DNA from: an uncultured Bacteroidota bacterium
Lineage (GTDB): Bacteria; Bacteroidota; Bacteroidia; Flavobacteriales; Flavobacteriaceae
NCBI GenBank assembly: GCA_903879875.1
Contig: CAIRNC010000429.1
Span: 1 to 6,845 of the forward strand
DNA: 6,845 nucleotides
Reading direction: 5' to 3'
Positions 1 to 5,664 of the stretch are shown here, one piece after another (the first letter of the stretch is position 1; each line of letters begins with the position of its first letter). The notes beneath the pieces are model-generated. The model worked only from the letters and a program-made list of their open reading frames with translations, did not search any database and had not been told where the DNA came from. A program made the translations under genes and the position numbers.

Positions 1-300
1 ATCTATTCTTACGCCATTGGTAGTCAAAGTAAGGTCTATCGGGAATTTTGAAAGTGCCAATATGATTTCAGCAGCTTCTTTTCTAACCAATGGTTCACCT
101 CCAGTAAGGCGTATTTTAGTAACACCTAATTTTACAAATGCAGCAGCAATGGTATTTATTTCATCCATTTTCATCAAATGGGAAGAAGGCATAAAGTGGG
201 CATTTTCTTCCGGAATGCAATACTGACATCTAAAATTACAGACATCGGTAAGCGAAATCCGCAGGTAATCATGAGCACGATCGAAAGCATCTTTAAGCAT
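1..300 (-). CDS. moaA: GTP 3',8-cyclase MoaA, N-terminal part (runs off the left edge)
   Basis: This radical-SAM enzyme converts GTP to the cyclic 3',8-dihydro intermediate in the first step of molybdenum cofactor synthesis, in the cytoplasm. I translated 100 residues from the ATG at 300-298; the frame is open to base 1. Near the N-terminus is DYLRISLTDVCNFRCQYC, containing the CX3CX2C motif (C21, C25, C28) that binds the SAM-ligated 4Fe-4S cluster. KIRLTGGEPLVRK follows at about residues 62-74 (SAM-binding GGEP), then LTTNG at about 91-95. This order and the short N-terminus are typical of MoaA, whose usual length is about 325-335 residues, so roughly 70% lies outside the window, including the C-terminal Cys triad for the second cluster. 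The gene sits downstream of the respiratory block but behind a terminator, so it is probably a separate transcription unit. Its presence shows the cell makes molybdenum cofactor but does not prove that the neighbouring complex uses it. Confidence 0.95.
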   Translation of the reverse strand, partial: MLKDAFDRAHDYLRISLTDVCNFRCQYCIPEENAHFMPSSHLMKMDEINTIAAAFVKLGVTKIRLTGGEPLVRKEAAEIILALSKFPIDLTLTTNGVRID

Positions 301-328
301 TGTAGCTGTTTTGAAAATTTTTGTGAAA

Positions 329-336
329 CAAATTTA
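329..336 (-). promoter_or_regulatory. Candidate Bacteroidota -7 promoter element for moaA
   Basis: The minus strand reads TAAATTTG here, an exact match to the TAnnTTTG -7 consensus of the primary sigma factor in Bacteroidota. It lies 28 bp upstream of the moaA ATG and downstream of the terminator at 384-417, the right place for a moaA promoter with a leader of roughly 20 nt. I could not find a TTTG -33 element at the usual 17-23 bp spacing. The call rests on one 8-mer with only six fixed positions in AT-rich DNA, so it is tentative. Confidence 0.4.
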
Positions 337-383
337 AAGTAAAATAAGGTTGATATGGTATTGTATTGTGAATTTTATTCCAT

Positions 384-417
384 AAAAAAAGCGCTCCATA
401 ATTATTGGAACGCTTTT
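384..417 (-). terminator. Intrinsic terminator after the Fe-S/NrfD/cytochrome block
   Basis: On the minus strand, AAAAGCG pairs with CGCTTTT (417-411 with 393-387). After one A/C mismatch (410/394), TCCA/TGGA (409-406 with 398-395) extends the stem around a 7-nt loop. An uninterrupted run of seven T residues on the minus strand (390-384) follows at once. It begins 22 bp after the stop codon of the small cytochrome gene and separates that block from moaA. The strand assignment follows from the T-run; the complementary tract on the plus strand is shorter and broken. Confidence 0.85.
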
Positions 418-438
418 AATAAAAATAAAACTCCTTTT

Positions 439-843
439 TTATTTTTTCAAAGTTCTAACATAGTTAACAACTAACCATCTGTCTTCTTCATTAGGAATTT
501 TTTTCTTGAATGAAGGCATATCGTCTCTTCCTTCGGTGATTTTGTAAAACATTTCACCGTCAGATTGTTTTTGAGAAGCTGCAGACGAAAAATCGCCCAT
601 ATCTCCTTTTAAGTCTGGTGCTTTAGAACCATCACCAAGTCCTTTTTTTCCATGACAAGAGCTGCATTGTTTTGCATATAATGCTTTTCCTTCTGTCATT
701 CCATCTTTGTCTTTTGCATCTGTAGGGTTTTTCATGCTTTTGAATTTAGCAGGAACTTCCCATTCTTTTTGTACTAAAACAGTAAATGATAGCATTGCAA
801 AAGAGGCTAATCCGATAATTGTAAATAATTTTAAATTGCGCAT
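439..843 (-). CDS. Small mono-haem c-type cytochrome, last gene of the Fe-S/NrfD block
   Basis: This 134-residue exported electron carrier has an N-terminal hydrophobic segment (about 5-24) that could be a Sec signal or an uncleaved anchor; there is no lipobox. One haem-attachment motif, CSSCH, lies at 60-64, in the context EGKALYAKQCSSCHGKKGLGDG. The probable distal haem ligand is M109 in GRDDMPSF, followed by a C-terminal helix (NEEDRWLVVNYVR). This is the normal class I cytochrome c layout with His/Met ligation. The gene starts 6 bp after the upstream stop codon and is the last one before a strong terminator, so it belongs with the NrfD and Fe-S genes and probably serves as the periplasmic electron donor or acceptor of that complex. 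The family is clear; the partner assignment is inference from gene order. Confidence 0.93.
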   Translation of the reverse strand: MRNLKLFTIIGLASFAMLSFTVLVQKEWEVPAKFKSMKNPTDAKDKDGMTEGKALYAKQCSSCHGKKGLGDGSKAPDLKGDMGDFSSAASQKQSDGEMFYKITEGRDDMPSFKKKIPNEEDRWLVVNYVRTLKK

Positions 844-849
844 AATTAA

Positions 850-1716
850 TTAATTTTTAGATTTATAAATTTTATATAGGTTAAAGAGTAAAAATGTTAA
901 GATTGTCCATATTCCAACTAAAATAATGTTAGGAATTATTAATAAGAAAATAGGCGTTTTTAAAGGTGGAGACCACATTGTTCGTTCGTTAAATGTAGAT
1001 TCGTCTTTAATTGGAACACCAAAATTTGCATAAGCATTAGCAATAACTGTACCGTAACTCTCGCTTTCGTCTATAACAACTTGAAAATTAAGCATTCCTT
1101 TTGTTCCGGTTAAACCAGCATCAATTGGCACTTCAATTGCACCATCAGCATCGGTGGTATAACTTTCTTCGTCACCAATTCCTAAATTACCAAAAAGTCG
1201 TTTAACACCAACTTTTAATGCTTCGTCAGCAATGGGTTGGTTGTCTGCAGAAAGTAATTTTGCTTTTATGGTATAGGTGCTATCTGTTTTTTCTATTGTA
1301 GCTTCAATTTTTACACATTTTACAGAAATACTTTCGTCTGTATCTTCATAAATTTTGTTGTTTTCTACTTTTACAGAATAGGATGCAGATTGTAAGCTGT
1401 ATTGAGAAGGAATTTTGAATTTCGCTTTTCCATCATTGTTTGTTGCAATAACACCAATTTTTAAATCGGCAACAACTCCAGTCGTATCTATTTTATAAAC
1501 AGTAAAAGGAACATTTTTACAGGCTTCGAATCCATTTTCTCCTTTGAATTTAGCCGTAATATTCAAATAGGAATTGTCCTTCATTATTCTAACATGTTGT
1601 ATCGCTAAGTTAAAACTTTTTTTGTCTTGAGCGTACATTTTATTTCCAACTAATGAAAATAGCACTATGAAAATCAATAAAGATGATTTACAGTATTTAA
1701 CAGCGGATAGTATCAT
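850..1716 (-). CDS. Unrecognised periplasmic protein with signal peptide, two Ig-like modules and a C-terminal membrane anchor
   Basis: I do not recognise this 288-residue protein. Residues 1-30 look like a Sec signal (KSSLLIFIVLFSLVG core, probable cleavage after YAQ). The middle part (about 35-245) is rich in alternating beta-strand patterns and seems to hold two related Ig- or carboxypeptidase-regulatory-like modules, each containing a turn of the form T-x-x-D-G: TNNDGKAKFKIP at 92-103 and TDADGAIEVPID at 188-199. C66 and C134 are the only cysteines after the signal and could form a disulfide. A hydrophobic helix at about 254-282 followed by KIYKSKN suggests a C-terminal inner-membrane anchor with the body in the periplasm. 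The start codon overlaps the stop codon of the NrfD gene in ATGA (1716-1713), so the two are probably translationally coupled. A role as an accessory or scaffold subunit of the membrane complex is inference only. No cofactor-binding motif is visible. Confidence 0.85.
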   Translation of the reverse strand: MILSAVKYCKSSLLIFIVLFSLVGNKMYAQDKKSFNLAIQHVRIMKDNSYLNITAKFKGENGFEACKNVPFTVYKIDTTGVVADLKIGVIATNNDGKAKFKIPSQYSLQSASYSVKVENNKIYEDTDESISVKCVKIEATIEKTDSTYTIKAKLLSADNQPIADEALKVGVKRLFGNLGIGDEESYTTDADGAIEVPIDAGLTGTKGMLNFQVVIDESESYGTVIANAYANFGVPIKDESTFNERTMWSPPLKTPIFLLIIPNIILVGIWTILTFLLFNLYKIYKSKN

Positions 1717-3026
1717 AATGTATCGGTATTATGGTTTTCTAAAAGTCCTTTTTCTTCAGCAGTTTCATGGATTGGTATTATTGGCAAGTAGCGGAAAAGT
1801 ATCGTCATAATCAATAATGCCGAAGCTAATGTTCCAAAAGTAATCGTCCACTCCAATCCTGTTGGAAAATAACTGTGCCATGATTTTGGTACACCTTGGA
1901 TTGGTAAAAATGGGCGAAGTAATGTAGGGGTTACAATAATAAATCGTTTCCACCATGCACCAACTACTACCAAAATTCCAACAATAAATAGCGGTAAAGG
2001 TTTTCTACCCCATGGGAAAATCAAAACTAAAACAGGAATAATCAAACCTCCAATGATTGCGCTCCAAAACATAAAGGCATACGTTCCAAAGAATAAATCG
2101 TTTAAATGGTCAGCTTCTTCTACGGTAGTTTTGTAGGCTGGCACTAAATATTCGTTGATATTGAAATACAAGTAAACCAAACAAAGTAAAACTAAAAGTC
2201 TACCCATTTTGTCAAAGTGCATATCGGTAATATATTCTTCCAAATGATTCACTTTTCTTAAAACATACATAATAACAACAACAGCTCCAGCGCCTGCAAC
2301 AAAAGCGCCTGCAATAAAATAAGGGCCAAAGTTAGAACTATCCCAACCGGGTCTATAGGTTGTTGCAAATAACCAAGCAGTTACGGTATGTATACCAAAA
2401 GCAACTGGAATAATTAGAATGGAAAGTGTGTTTATGGATTTGTTGTAAAGATTAACTTGCGTTTTATTTCCTATCCAATTCAAAGAAAGTTTGCCATACC
2501 ATTTGCTTAATTTTGGTTTGTCTTTAAAATAATCTTTTAAAATAGCAAAATCAGGTAGTAAAGGGTAAAATAAAAGCATCAAACTGATTACTAAATAAGT
2601 CGAAATAACTAATACGTCCCAAATAATTGGTGATTGTAGTCTTCCATGTAAGAAAATATTATAAATTCTTTCCGGACGCCCCATGTCAATAATTATCGTT
2701 AATCCAGCCATAATAATGGCAGCAACAGCTATAACTTCGGCAATTCTTGTAAGTGGTGTACTCCAAGTGGCACCTGATAGTCGTAAAATAGCAGTTACTA
2801 ATGAACCCACCAAACTAATCGCAACAAAAAACACGAAGTTAGAAATATAAACACCCCATAAGGCATAATCACGCATATTAGTAATGCTTAACCCTTTGTC
2901 TATCTGTTGGTAATAGGCATACATGGCACATAGAATAACTACCAATAAGAAACCTACCCATATTTGACCCAGCTTTCCAAATTTTCTAGGAGCTAAATCT
3001 TGTATAATTTTATCGTATTCTTTCAT
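1713..3026 (-). CDS. NrfD/PsrC-family (ActC-like) membrane subunit, quinone-interacting
   Basis: This integral inner-membrane protein of 437 residues would exchange electrons with menaquinol/menaquinone for the neighbouring Fe-S protein. I count about ten hydrophobic helices, near 20-39, 57-81, 95-114, 134-154, 198-221, 234-256, 273-290, 311-336, 344-365 and 393-413. The segment DMGRPER at 114-120 after the third helix is characteristic of the NrfD superfamily, as are GIHTVTAWLFA (211-221) and GWDSSNFGPYF (227-237). Ten helices and this length fit the ActC/ActF-like branch of alternative complex III better than the 8-helix PsrC type. This is a family-level judgement from reading, not an alignment. 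It begins 2 bp after the Fe-S gene and overlaps the next gene by 4 bp (ATGA). The Fe-S plus NrfD pair is the standard electron-transfer module of CISM-type complexes. No molybdopterin subunit is adjacent in this window. Confidence 0.93.
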   Translation of the reverse strand: MKEYDKIIQDLAPRKFGKLGQIWVGFLLVVILCAMYAYYQQIDKGLSITNMRDYALWGVYISNFVFFVAISLVGSLVTAILRLSGATWSTPLTRIAEVIAVAAIIMAGLTIIIDMGRPERIYNIFLHGRLQSPIIWDVLVISTYLVISLMLLFYPLLPDFAILKDYFKDKPKLSKWYGKLSLNWIGNKTQVNLYNKSINTLSILIIPVAFGIHTVTAWLFATTYRPGWDSSNFGPYFIAGAFVAGAGAVVVIMYVLRKVNHLEEYITDMHFDKMGRLLVLLCLVYLYFNINEYLVPAYKTTVEEADHLNDLFFGTYAFMFWSAIIGGLIIPVLVLIFPWGRKPLPLFIVGILVVVGAWWKRFIIVTPTLLRPFLPIQGVPKSWHSYFPTGLEWTITFGTLASALLIMTILFRYLPIIPIHETAEEKGLLENHNTDTL

Positions 3027-3028
3027 AA

Positions 3029-3961
3029 CTATTTGGTTTTATGAACAGATTCAAATTCATTGTAATTTTCAAGACCTTGTTCAAAAGCATCATCCTCTCT
3101 TTCTTTAGTGTCAGTCGGTGGCAAGTAGAAAACACTTGGCTCTGTTCCAAGACCTTCCATTAATCGATGTCCTGCTCTGTCTTTTAAGAGTTTACTTAAT
3201 TTAAAGGTTACACCACTGGCATTAGTAACAGCGTCTTCATACATATCGCCAAAAGCAAATACATCATTTGGACAGGCTTTAACACAAAATGGTAATTCCC
3301 CTTTCACAATTTGATGAGGGCAAAAATCACATTTGTCTACCGTTCCTTTAACACTAGGTTGTCCACAAAAATCGGGAGTATACTCTTTTTGATCGGCTAT
3401 TACACCTTGTTTTGGTTCGCTCCAATTGAAAACACGAATGGAATAAGGACAAGCTGCCATACAAAAACGGCATCCAATGCAACGTTCGTTGTCTATCAAA
3501 ACGATACCATCTTGTCTTTTAAATGTAGCATCAACTGGACAAACTTTAACACAAGGTGGTTTGTCGCAATGTTGACATTGAGTAGGCATAAAATAAGGCG
3601 CAGTTTCTTTGGATTCTTGCATTTTATATACTTTCAACCATGCATTTTCACCAGTAATATAGTGCCCTTTGTTACAAGCATTTTGGCATTTCAGTGCATT
3701 TTTACACTTAGCTAAATCGACCACCATTACAAACTTTTTACCAGGAAAACCAACTCTTGGATTGTAGTCTTTTGGTTTTAAATCTACTTCCTTCACTTCT
3801 GAAGCTGGAACTTTTATTAAGTGACCATCAGTTGACATCAATTCAACGGTTTCTTCAGCAAAAACTTTTGATACTAAAGCAGTTCCAGCAGTTGCAATTA
3901 ATCCGAATTTAATGCCTAGCTCGAAAAATTTTCGTCTTGAACCTTGATTATTTTCTTCCAT
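3029..3961 (-). CDS. Tat-exported 4Fe-4S dicluster ferredoxin subunit (PsrB/DsrO/ActB-type), cluster I altered
   Basis: This is the electron-wiring subunit on the periplasmic face, partner of the NrfD protein. I chose the ATG at 3961 (310 residues) because it lies 2 bp after the previous stop codon behind an A-rich leader; an in-frame ATG at 3982 would add 7 residues and overlap the upstream gene. Counting from 3961, a twin-arginine signal SRRKFF begins at S8 and is followed by a hydrophobic stretch (about 15-35). Cys motif II is C129-x2-C132-x4-C137-x3-C141, motif III C161-x2-C164-x2-C167-x3-C171, and motif IV C211-x2-C214-x11-C226-x3-C230. Motif I reads C86-x2-A89-x2-C92-x3-C96, so the usual second cysteine is alanine. 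C199 is extra. The fold thus has three complete Cys quartets and one with three Cys. A C-terminal tail of about 65 residues follows. A Fe-S protein of this type normally sits between a catalytic or cytochrome subunit and NrfD. Confidence 0.93.
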   Translation of the reverse strand: MEENNQGSRRKFFELGIKFGLIATAGTALVSKVFAEETVELMSTDGHLIKVPASEVKEVDLKPKDYNPRVGFPGKKFVMVVDLAKCKNALKCQNACNKGHYITGENAWLKVYKMQESKETAPYFMPTQCQHCDKPPCVKVCPVDATFKRQDGIVLIDNERCIGCRFCMAACPYSIRVFNWSEPKQGVIADQKEYTPDFCGQPSVKGTVDKCDFCPHQIVKGELPFCVKACPNDVFAFGDMYEDAVTNASGVTFKLSKLLKDRAGHRLMEGLGTEPSVFYLPPTDTKEREDDAFEQGLENYNEFESVHKTK

Positions 3962-3963
3962 GA

Positions 3964-4224
3964 TTATTTGTTTTTCAACCATTCTGAGAATGATTTGTTG
4001 GAAATATTTTTTTCAATAATGCTAGACTTTTCAACAACACTTTTTTTGACTTTCACTGTTGTTCCGTCGGGTTTCAGTAGTGTTTGATATTCTTCTGAAT
4101 CATCAGAAACTTTAGCGGTTGTTTTTCCAAAGCCTAAAAAAGGAAGTAACAATCCACCGCCAAGAAACGGTAGAAAACCTCTTCTACTGATTTGACTTTT
4201 TTTATTTTGATTTGAATCTTTCAT
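3964..4224 (-). CDS. 86-residue Tat-signal mini-protein of unknown function
   Basis: I recognise no family beyond the export signal. The N-terminus carries a twin-arginine motif SRRGFLP (S13, R14, R15, F17, L18) and a Gly/Leu-rich hydrophobic segment (about 16-33) leading to FGKTTAKVS, so a folded mature piece of only about 45-50 residues would be exported. It has no Cys, haem motif or obvious catalytic residue. The stretch E45 to V64 aligns without gaps to E37 to V56 of the Fe-S protein encoded next door (8 of 20 identical, including D-G, K-V and S), so the two share a short module just after the Tat signal. The gene is the first after the hairpin at 4267-4321, and its stop codon lies 2 bp before the chosen start of the Fe-S gene, so it is surely co-transcribed. 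It may be a small subunit or assembly partner of the complex, or a remnant of a duplicated Fe-S gene. Both are inference. Confidence 0.8.
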   Translation of the reverse strand: MKDSNQNKKSQISRRGFLPFLGGGLLLPFLGFGKTTAKVSDDSEEYQTLLKPDGTTVKVKKSVVEKSSIIEKNISNKSFSEWLKNK

Positions 4225-4266
4225 TTTGAATCTGTTTTACATGTTATGAATGACAATAATTTTTCA

Positions 4267-4321
4267 ACAAAAAGCCACTAACTATACTAATTTTGGTAGA
4301 CTTAGCGATAATTAGTGGCTT
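4267..4321 (-). terminator. Hairpin with T-run between the beta-barrel gene and the Tat mini-protein gene
   Basis: AAGCCACTAA (4321-4312 on the minus strand) pairs perfectly over 10 bp with TTAGTGGCTT (4281-4272). The minus strand continues with further T residues, so the second arm runs into TTTTT (4272-4268), then G. The loop is 30 nt, unusually long, and contains CTAA and AATTAG pieces that could form a competing inner or alternative stem. Position and T-run fit a minus-strand terminator 37 bp after the beta-barrel stop codon. No convincing promoter was found between it and the next start (4224), so it may be leaky and set the ratio of upstream to downstream genes. Confidence 0.65.
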
Positions 4322-4357
4322 GAAACAAAATTTATCGTGAACAAGTAAGTTGTTTAA

Positions 4358-5206
4358 TTACATGTGCCATAATCTGGTAATGTTGAATCCAATCACGAAT
4401 TTTCCTTTCATGAAATCGTTTTGATTGTAAACAATATCTTGTTGAGGTACAATTCCTCTGTAATTAGTAACAAACAATTGGAAAGCATGAGATCCTGTTG
4501 AAAATTCAACACCTAAGCTAACACCTGGTTTTGGTTGATCTTTGCCATAATTGGTAACGGTTTGAGAATAATCTAATAAAATAGAAGTTGAAGGATTGAT
4601 TTTTACACGTCCGCCAATTTCAAGACCACACACATCATTTCTAACGGGTCTTTCTACATAATTGTAATGTGACCAACTTGGTGCAATTTGAAACGAAACA
4701 TTACTACTGAAGCGTCTTGCTATAATCAATTGATTAAAGAAAGAGTAACGATCAGATGGATAGATAAAGTTTTCAGAAGGTCTTGCATCTCCAACTACAT
4801 TTCCATAATAGGTTACACTTACAGGCATGCTGTTGTCTTTTGTTTGTCTTAACAAAGCTACTTTAAGGCTCAAATCTTGTAAACGACTGTCTTTTGTAGT
4901 ACCAAAACCAACAGCTATTCTATCTGTTACAGCGTAGTCTAAAGCCAAACGAATGTTTGCAGGAGCCCAAAGACCGAAAAAGTCGTTTTGTCCAGGGCCG
5001 TTATTGAACATGCCGAAACGGTGGTTCATTGTTAATTGTAGGGTACCTTTTGTATATAATACATTGGTTTGACTATTTACAAGTGTGCTGCTCTCAAAAG
5101 TAGCCCGTTCTAGTTTTTTTTCAGTTGCTTTGTCGCTTTTTTCTTGAGCTAAAAACGAGAGTGGAAAAGCAAGTAGGGCTATAAAAATTGATTTATTTAA
5201 TTTCAT
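4358..5206 (-). CDS. DUF5777-like outer-membrane beta-barrel protein
   Basis: This exported protein of 282 residues has a Sec signal (MKLNKSIFIALLAFPLSFLAQ, 1-21, no lipobox). The mature part shows repeated amphipathic strands with aromatic girdle residues (for example NHRFGMFNNG, ANIRLALDYAV, RIAVGFGTTKD, SVTYYGNVVG, SFQIAPSWSHYNYV) and ends in GFNITRLWHM, consistent with a small barrel of roughly 10-14 strands. The pattern resembles the DUF5777 beta-barrel family of Bacteroidota, which I know only as an uncharacterised family; I rely on memory of its sequence style for this. The gene starts 17 bp after the mono-haem cytochrome lipoprotein gene and is the last before the internal hairpin. 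Pairing with two cytochrome lipoproteins suggests a role at the outer membrane next to electron carriers, but no haem or metal motif lies in the barrel itself. Confidence 0.82.
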   Translation of the reverse strand: MKLNKSIFIALLAFPLSFLAQEKSDKATEKKLERATFESSTLVNSQTNVLYTKGTLQLTMNHRFGMFNNGPGQNDFFGLWAPANIRLALDYAVTDRIAVGFGTTKDSRLQDLSLKVALLRQTKDNSMPVSVTYYGNVVGDARPSENFIYPSDRYSFFNQLIIARRFSSNVSFQIAPSWSHYNYVERPVRNDVCGLEIGGRVKINPSTSILLDYSQTVTNYGKDQPKPGVSLGVEFSTGSHAFQLFVTNYRGIVPQQDIVYNQNDFMKGKFVIGFNITRLWHM

Positions 5207-5223
5207 GATTTTCTATATTAAAA

Positions 5224-5610
5224 TTAGTTATTTAAAGCACCGTCATTAATCCATTTCTCAACGATTGCTAATTTGGAAGCACTTAATTTTCCGTTTGGTG
5301 GCATTTGTGGTGCACCATTGCCTGACATTGCTTGAAATAAGATACTTGCATTTGCATCTCCTTTGGTTACCATTAATTCTAGTGGTGCTAATGGAGCAGT
5401 TAGTGCATTATATGAATTTCCACTAACTAAATCTGGTACTGTTGCACCTGATTTGTGACAACCAATACAGTTTCTGTTAAATATGGTTTGTACATCTTTT
5501 TGATACGACACATTGGCTGGAACTGGAGCTTCAGGAAGCGCATCTTTATAACAGGAGGTAGCCGTTAATCCTAAGGATACCATTATCACGAGTTGAACTA
5601 TTTTTTTCAT
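5224..5610 (-). CDS. Mono-haem c-type cytochrome lipoprotein
   Basis: This 128-residue exported electron carrier has the signal peptide MKKIVQLVIMVSLGLTATSC with the lipid-attached cysteine at C20. The haem motif CIGCH is at 48-52 in VQTIFNRNCIGCHKSG. The probable distal ligand is M103 in PQMPPNGKLS, followed by the closing helix LAIVEKWINDG. The segment QKDVQTIFNRNC with QMPP further on is the usual layout of the short cytochrome domain found in many Bacteroidota and Planctomycetes lipoproteins. It lies between the di-haem lipoprotein (54 bp upstream) and the beta-barrel (17 bp downstream), and all three are probably one transcript. Whether it faces the periplasm or the cell surface cannot be decided; the residues after the lipid Cys (YKDALPE) contain some charge but no clear surface-export signal. 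Confidence 0.93.
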   Translation of the reverse strand: MKKIVQLVIMVSLGLTATSCYKDALPEAPVPANVSYQKDVQTIFNRNCIGCHKSGATVPDLVSGNSYNALTAPLAPLELMVTKGDANASILFQAMSGNGAPQMPPNGKLSASKLAIVEKWINDGALNN

Positions 5611-5640
5611 TTTATTTATTTTTTAATTTATTTATTTTTT
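5611..5640 (-). repeat. Two perfect 14-bp A-rich direct repeats in the cytochrome lipoprotein leader
   Basis: The 30 bases directly upstream of the ATG at 5610 contain only A and T. On the minus strand they read AAAAAATAAATAAA, then TT, then AAAAAATAAATAAA again (5640-5627 and 5624-5611), two perfect copies at a 16-bp period. Bacteroidota use A-rich leaders in place of Shine-Dalgarno sequences, so this may be a strong translation-start enhancer; slippage is the simplest origin of the repeat. Confidence 0.75.
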
Positions 5641-5664
5641 GATACAATTTGAAATAAAAGATTA

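Noticed and set aside
17..226. Open plus-strand frame of 69 codons
   Set aside because: It lies wholly antisense to moaA, whose radical-SAM motifs are unmistakable, and its product shows no domain-like pattern.
1765..1956. Second minus-strand frame of 63 codons inside the NrfD gene
   Set aside because: It is fully contained in the NrfD gene in another frame, with no separate leader and no recognisable product.
3311..3715. Open plus-strand frame of 134 codons
   Set aside because: It is antisense to the Fe-S gene across its Cys motifs. The length comes from codon bias of the real gene, and the product has no signal or motif.
1713..3982. Complete alternative complex III (act) operon
   Set aside because: Although the NrfD protein looks ActC-like, there is no multihaem ActA, no large ActB with a Mo-like domain and no second NrfD (ActF) in the window, so the name is not justified.
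3029..3982. Start of the Fe-S gene at the ATG at 3982
   Set aside because: This start would overlap the upstream gene by 19 bp and lengthen the Tat n-region. The ATG at 3961 sits 2 bp after the upstream stop behind an A-rich leader. The longer form cannot be fully excluded.
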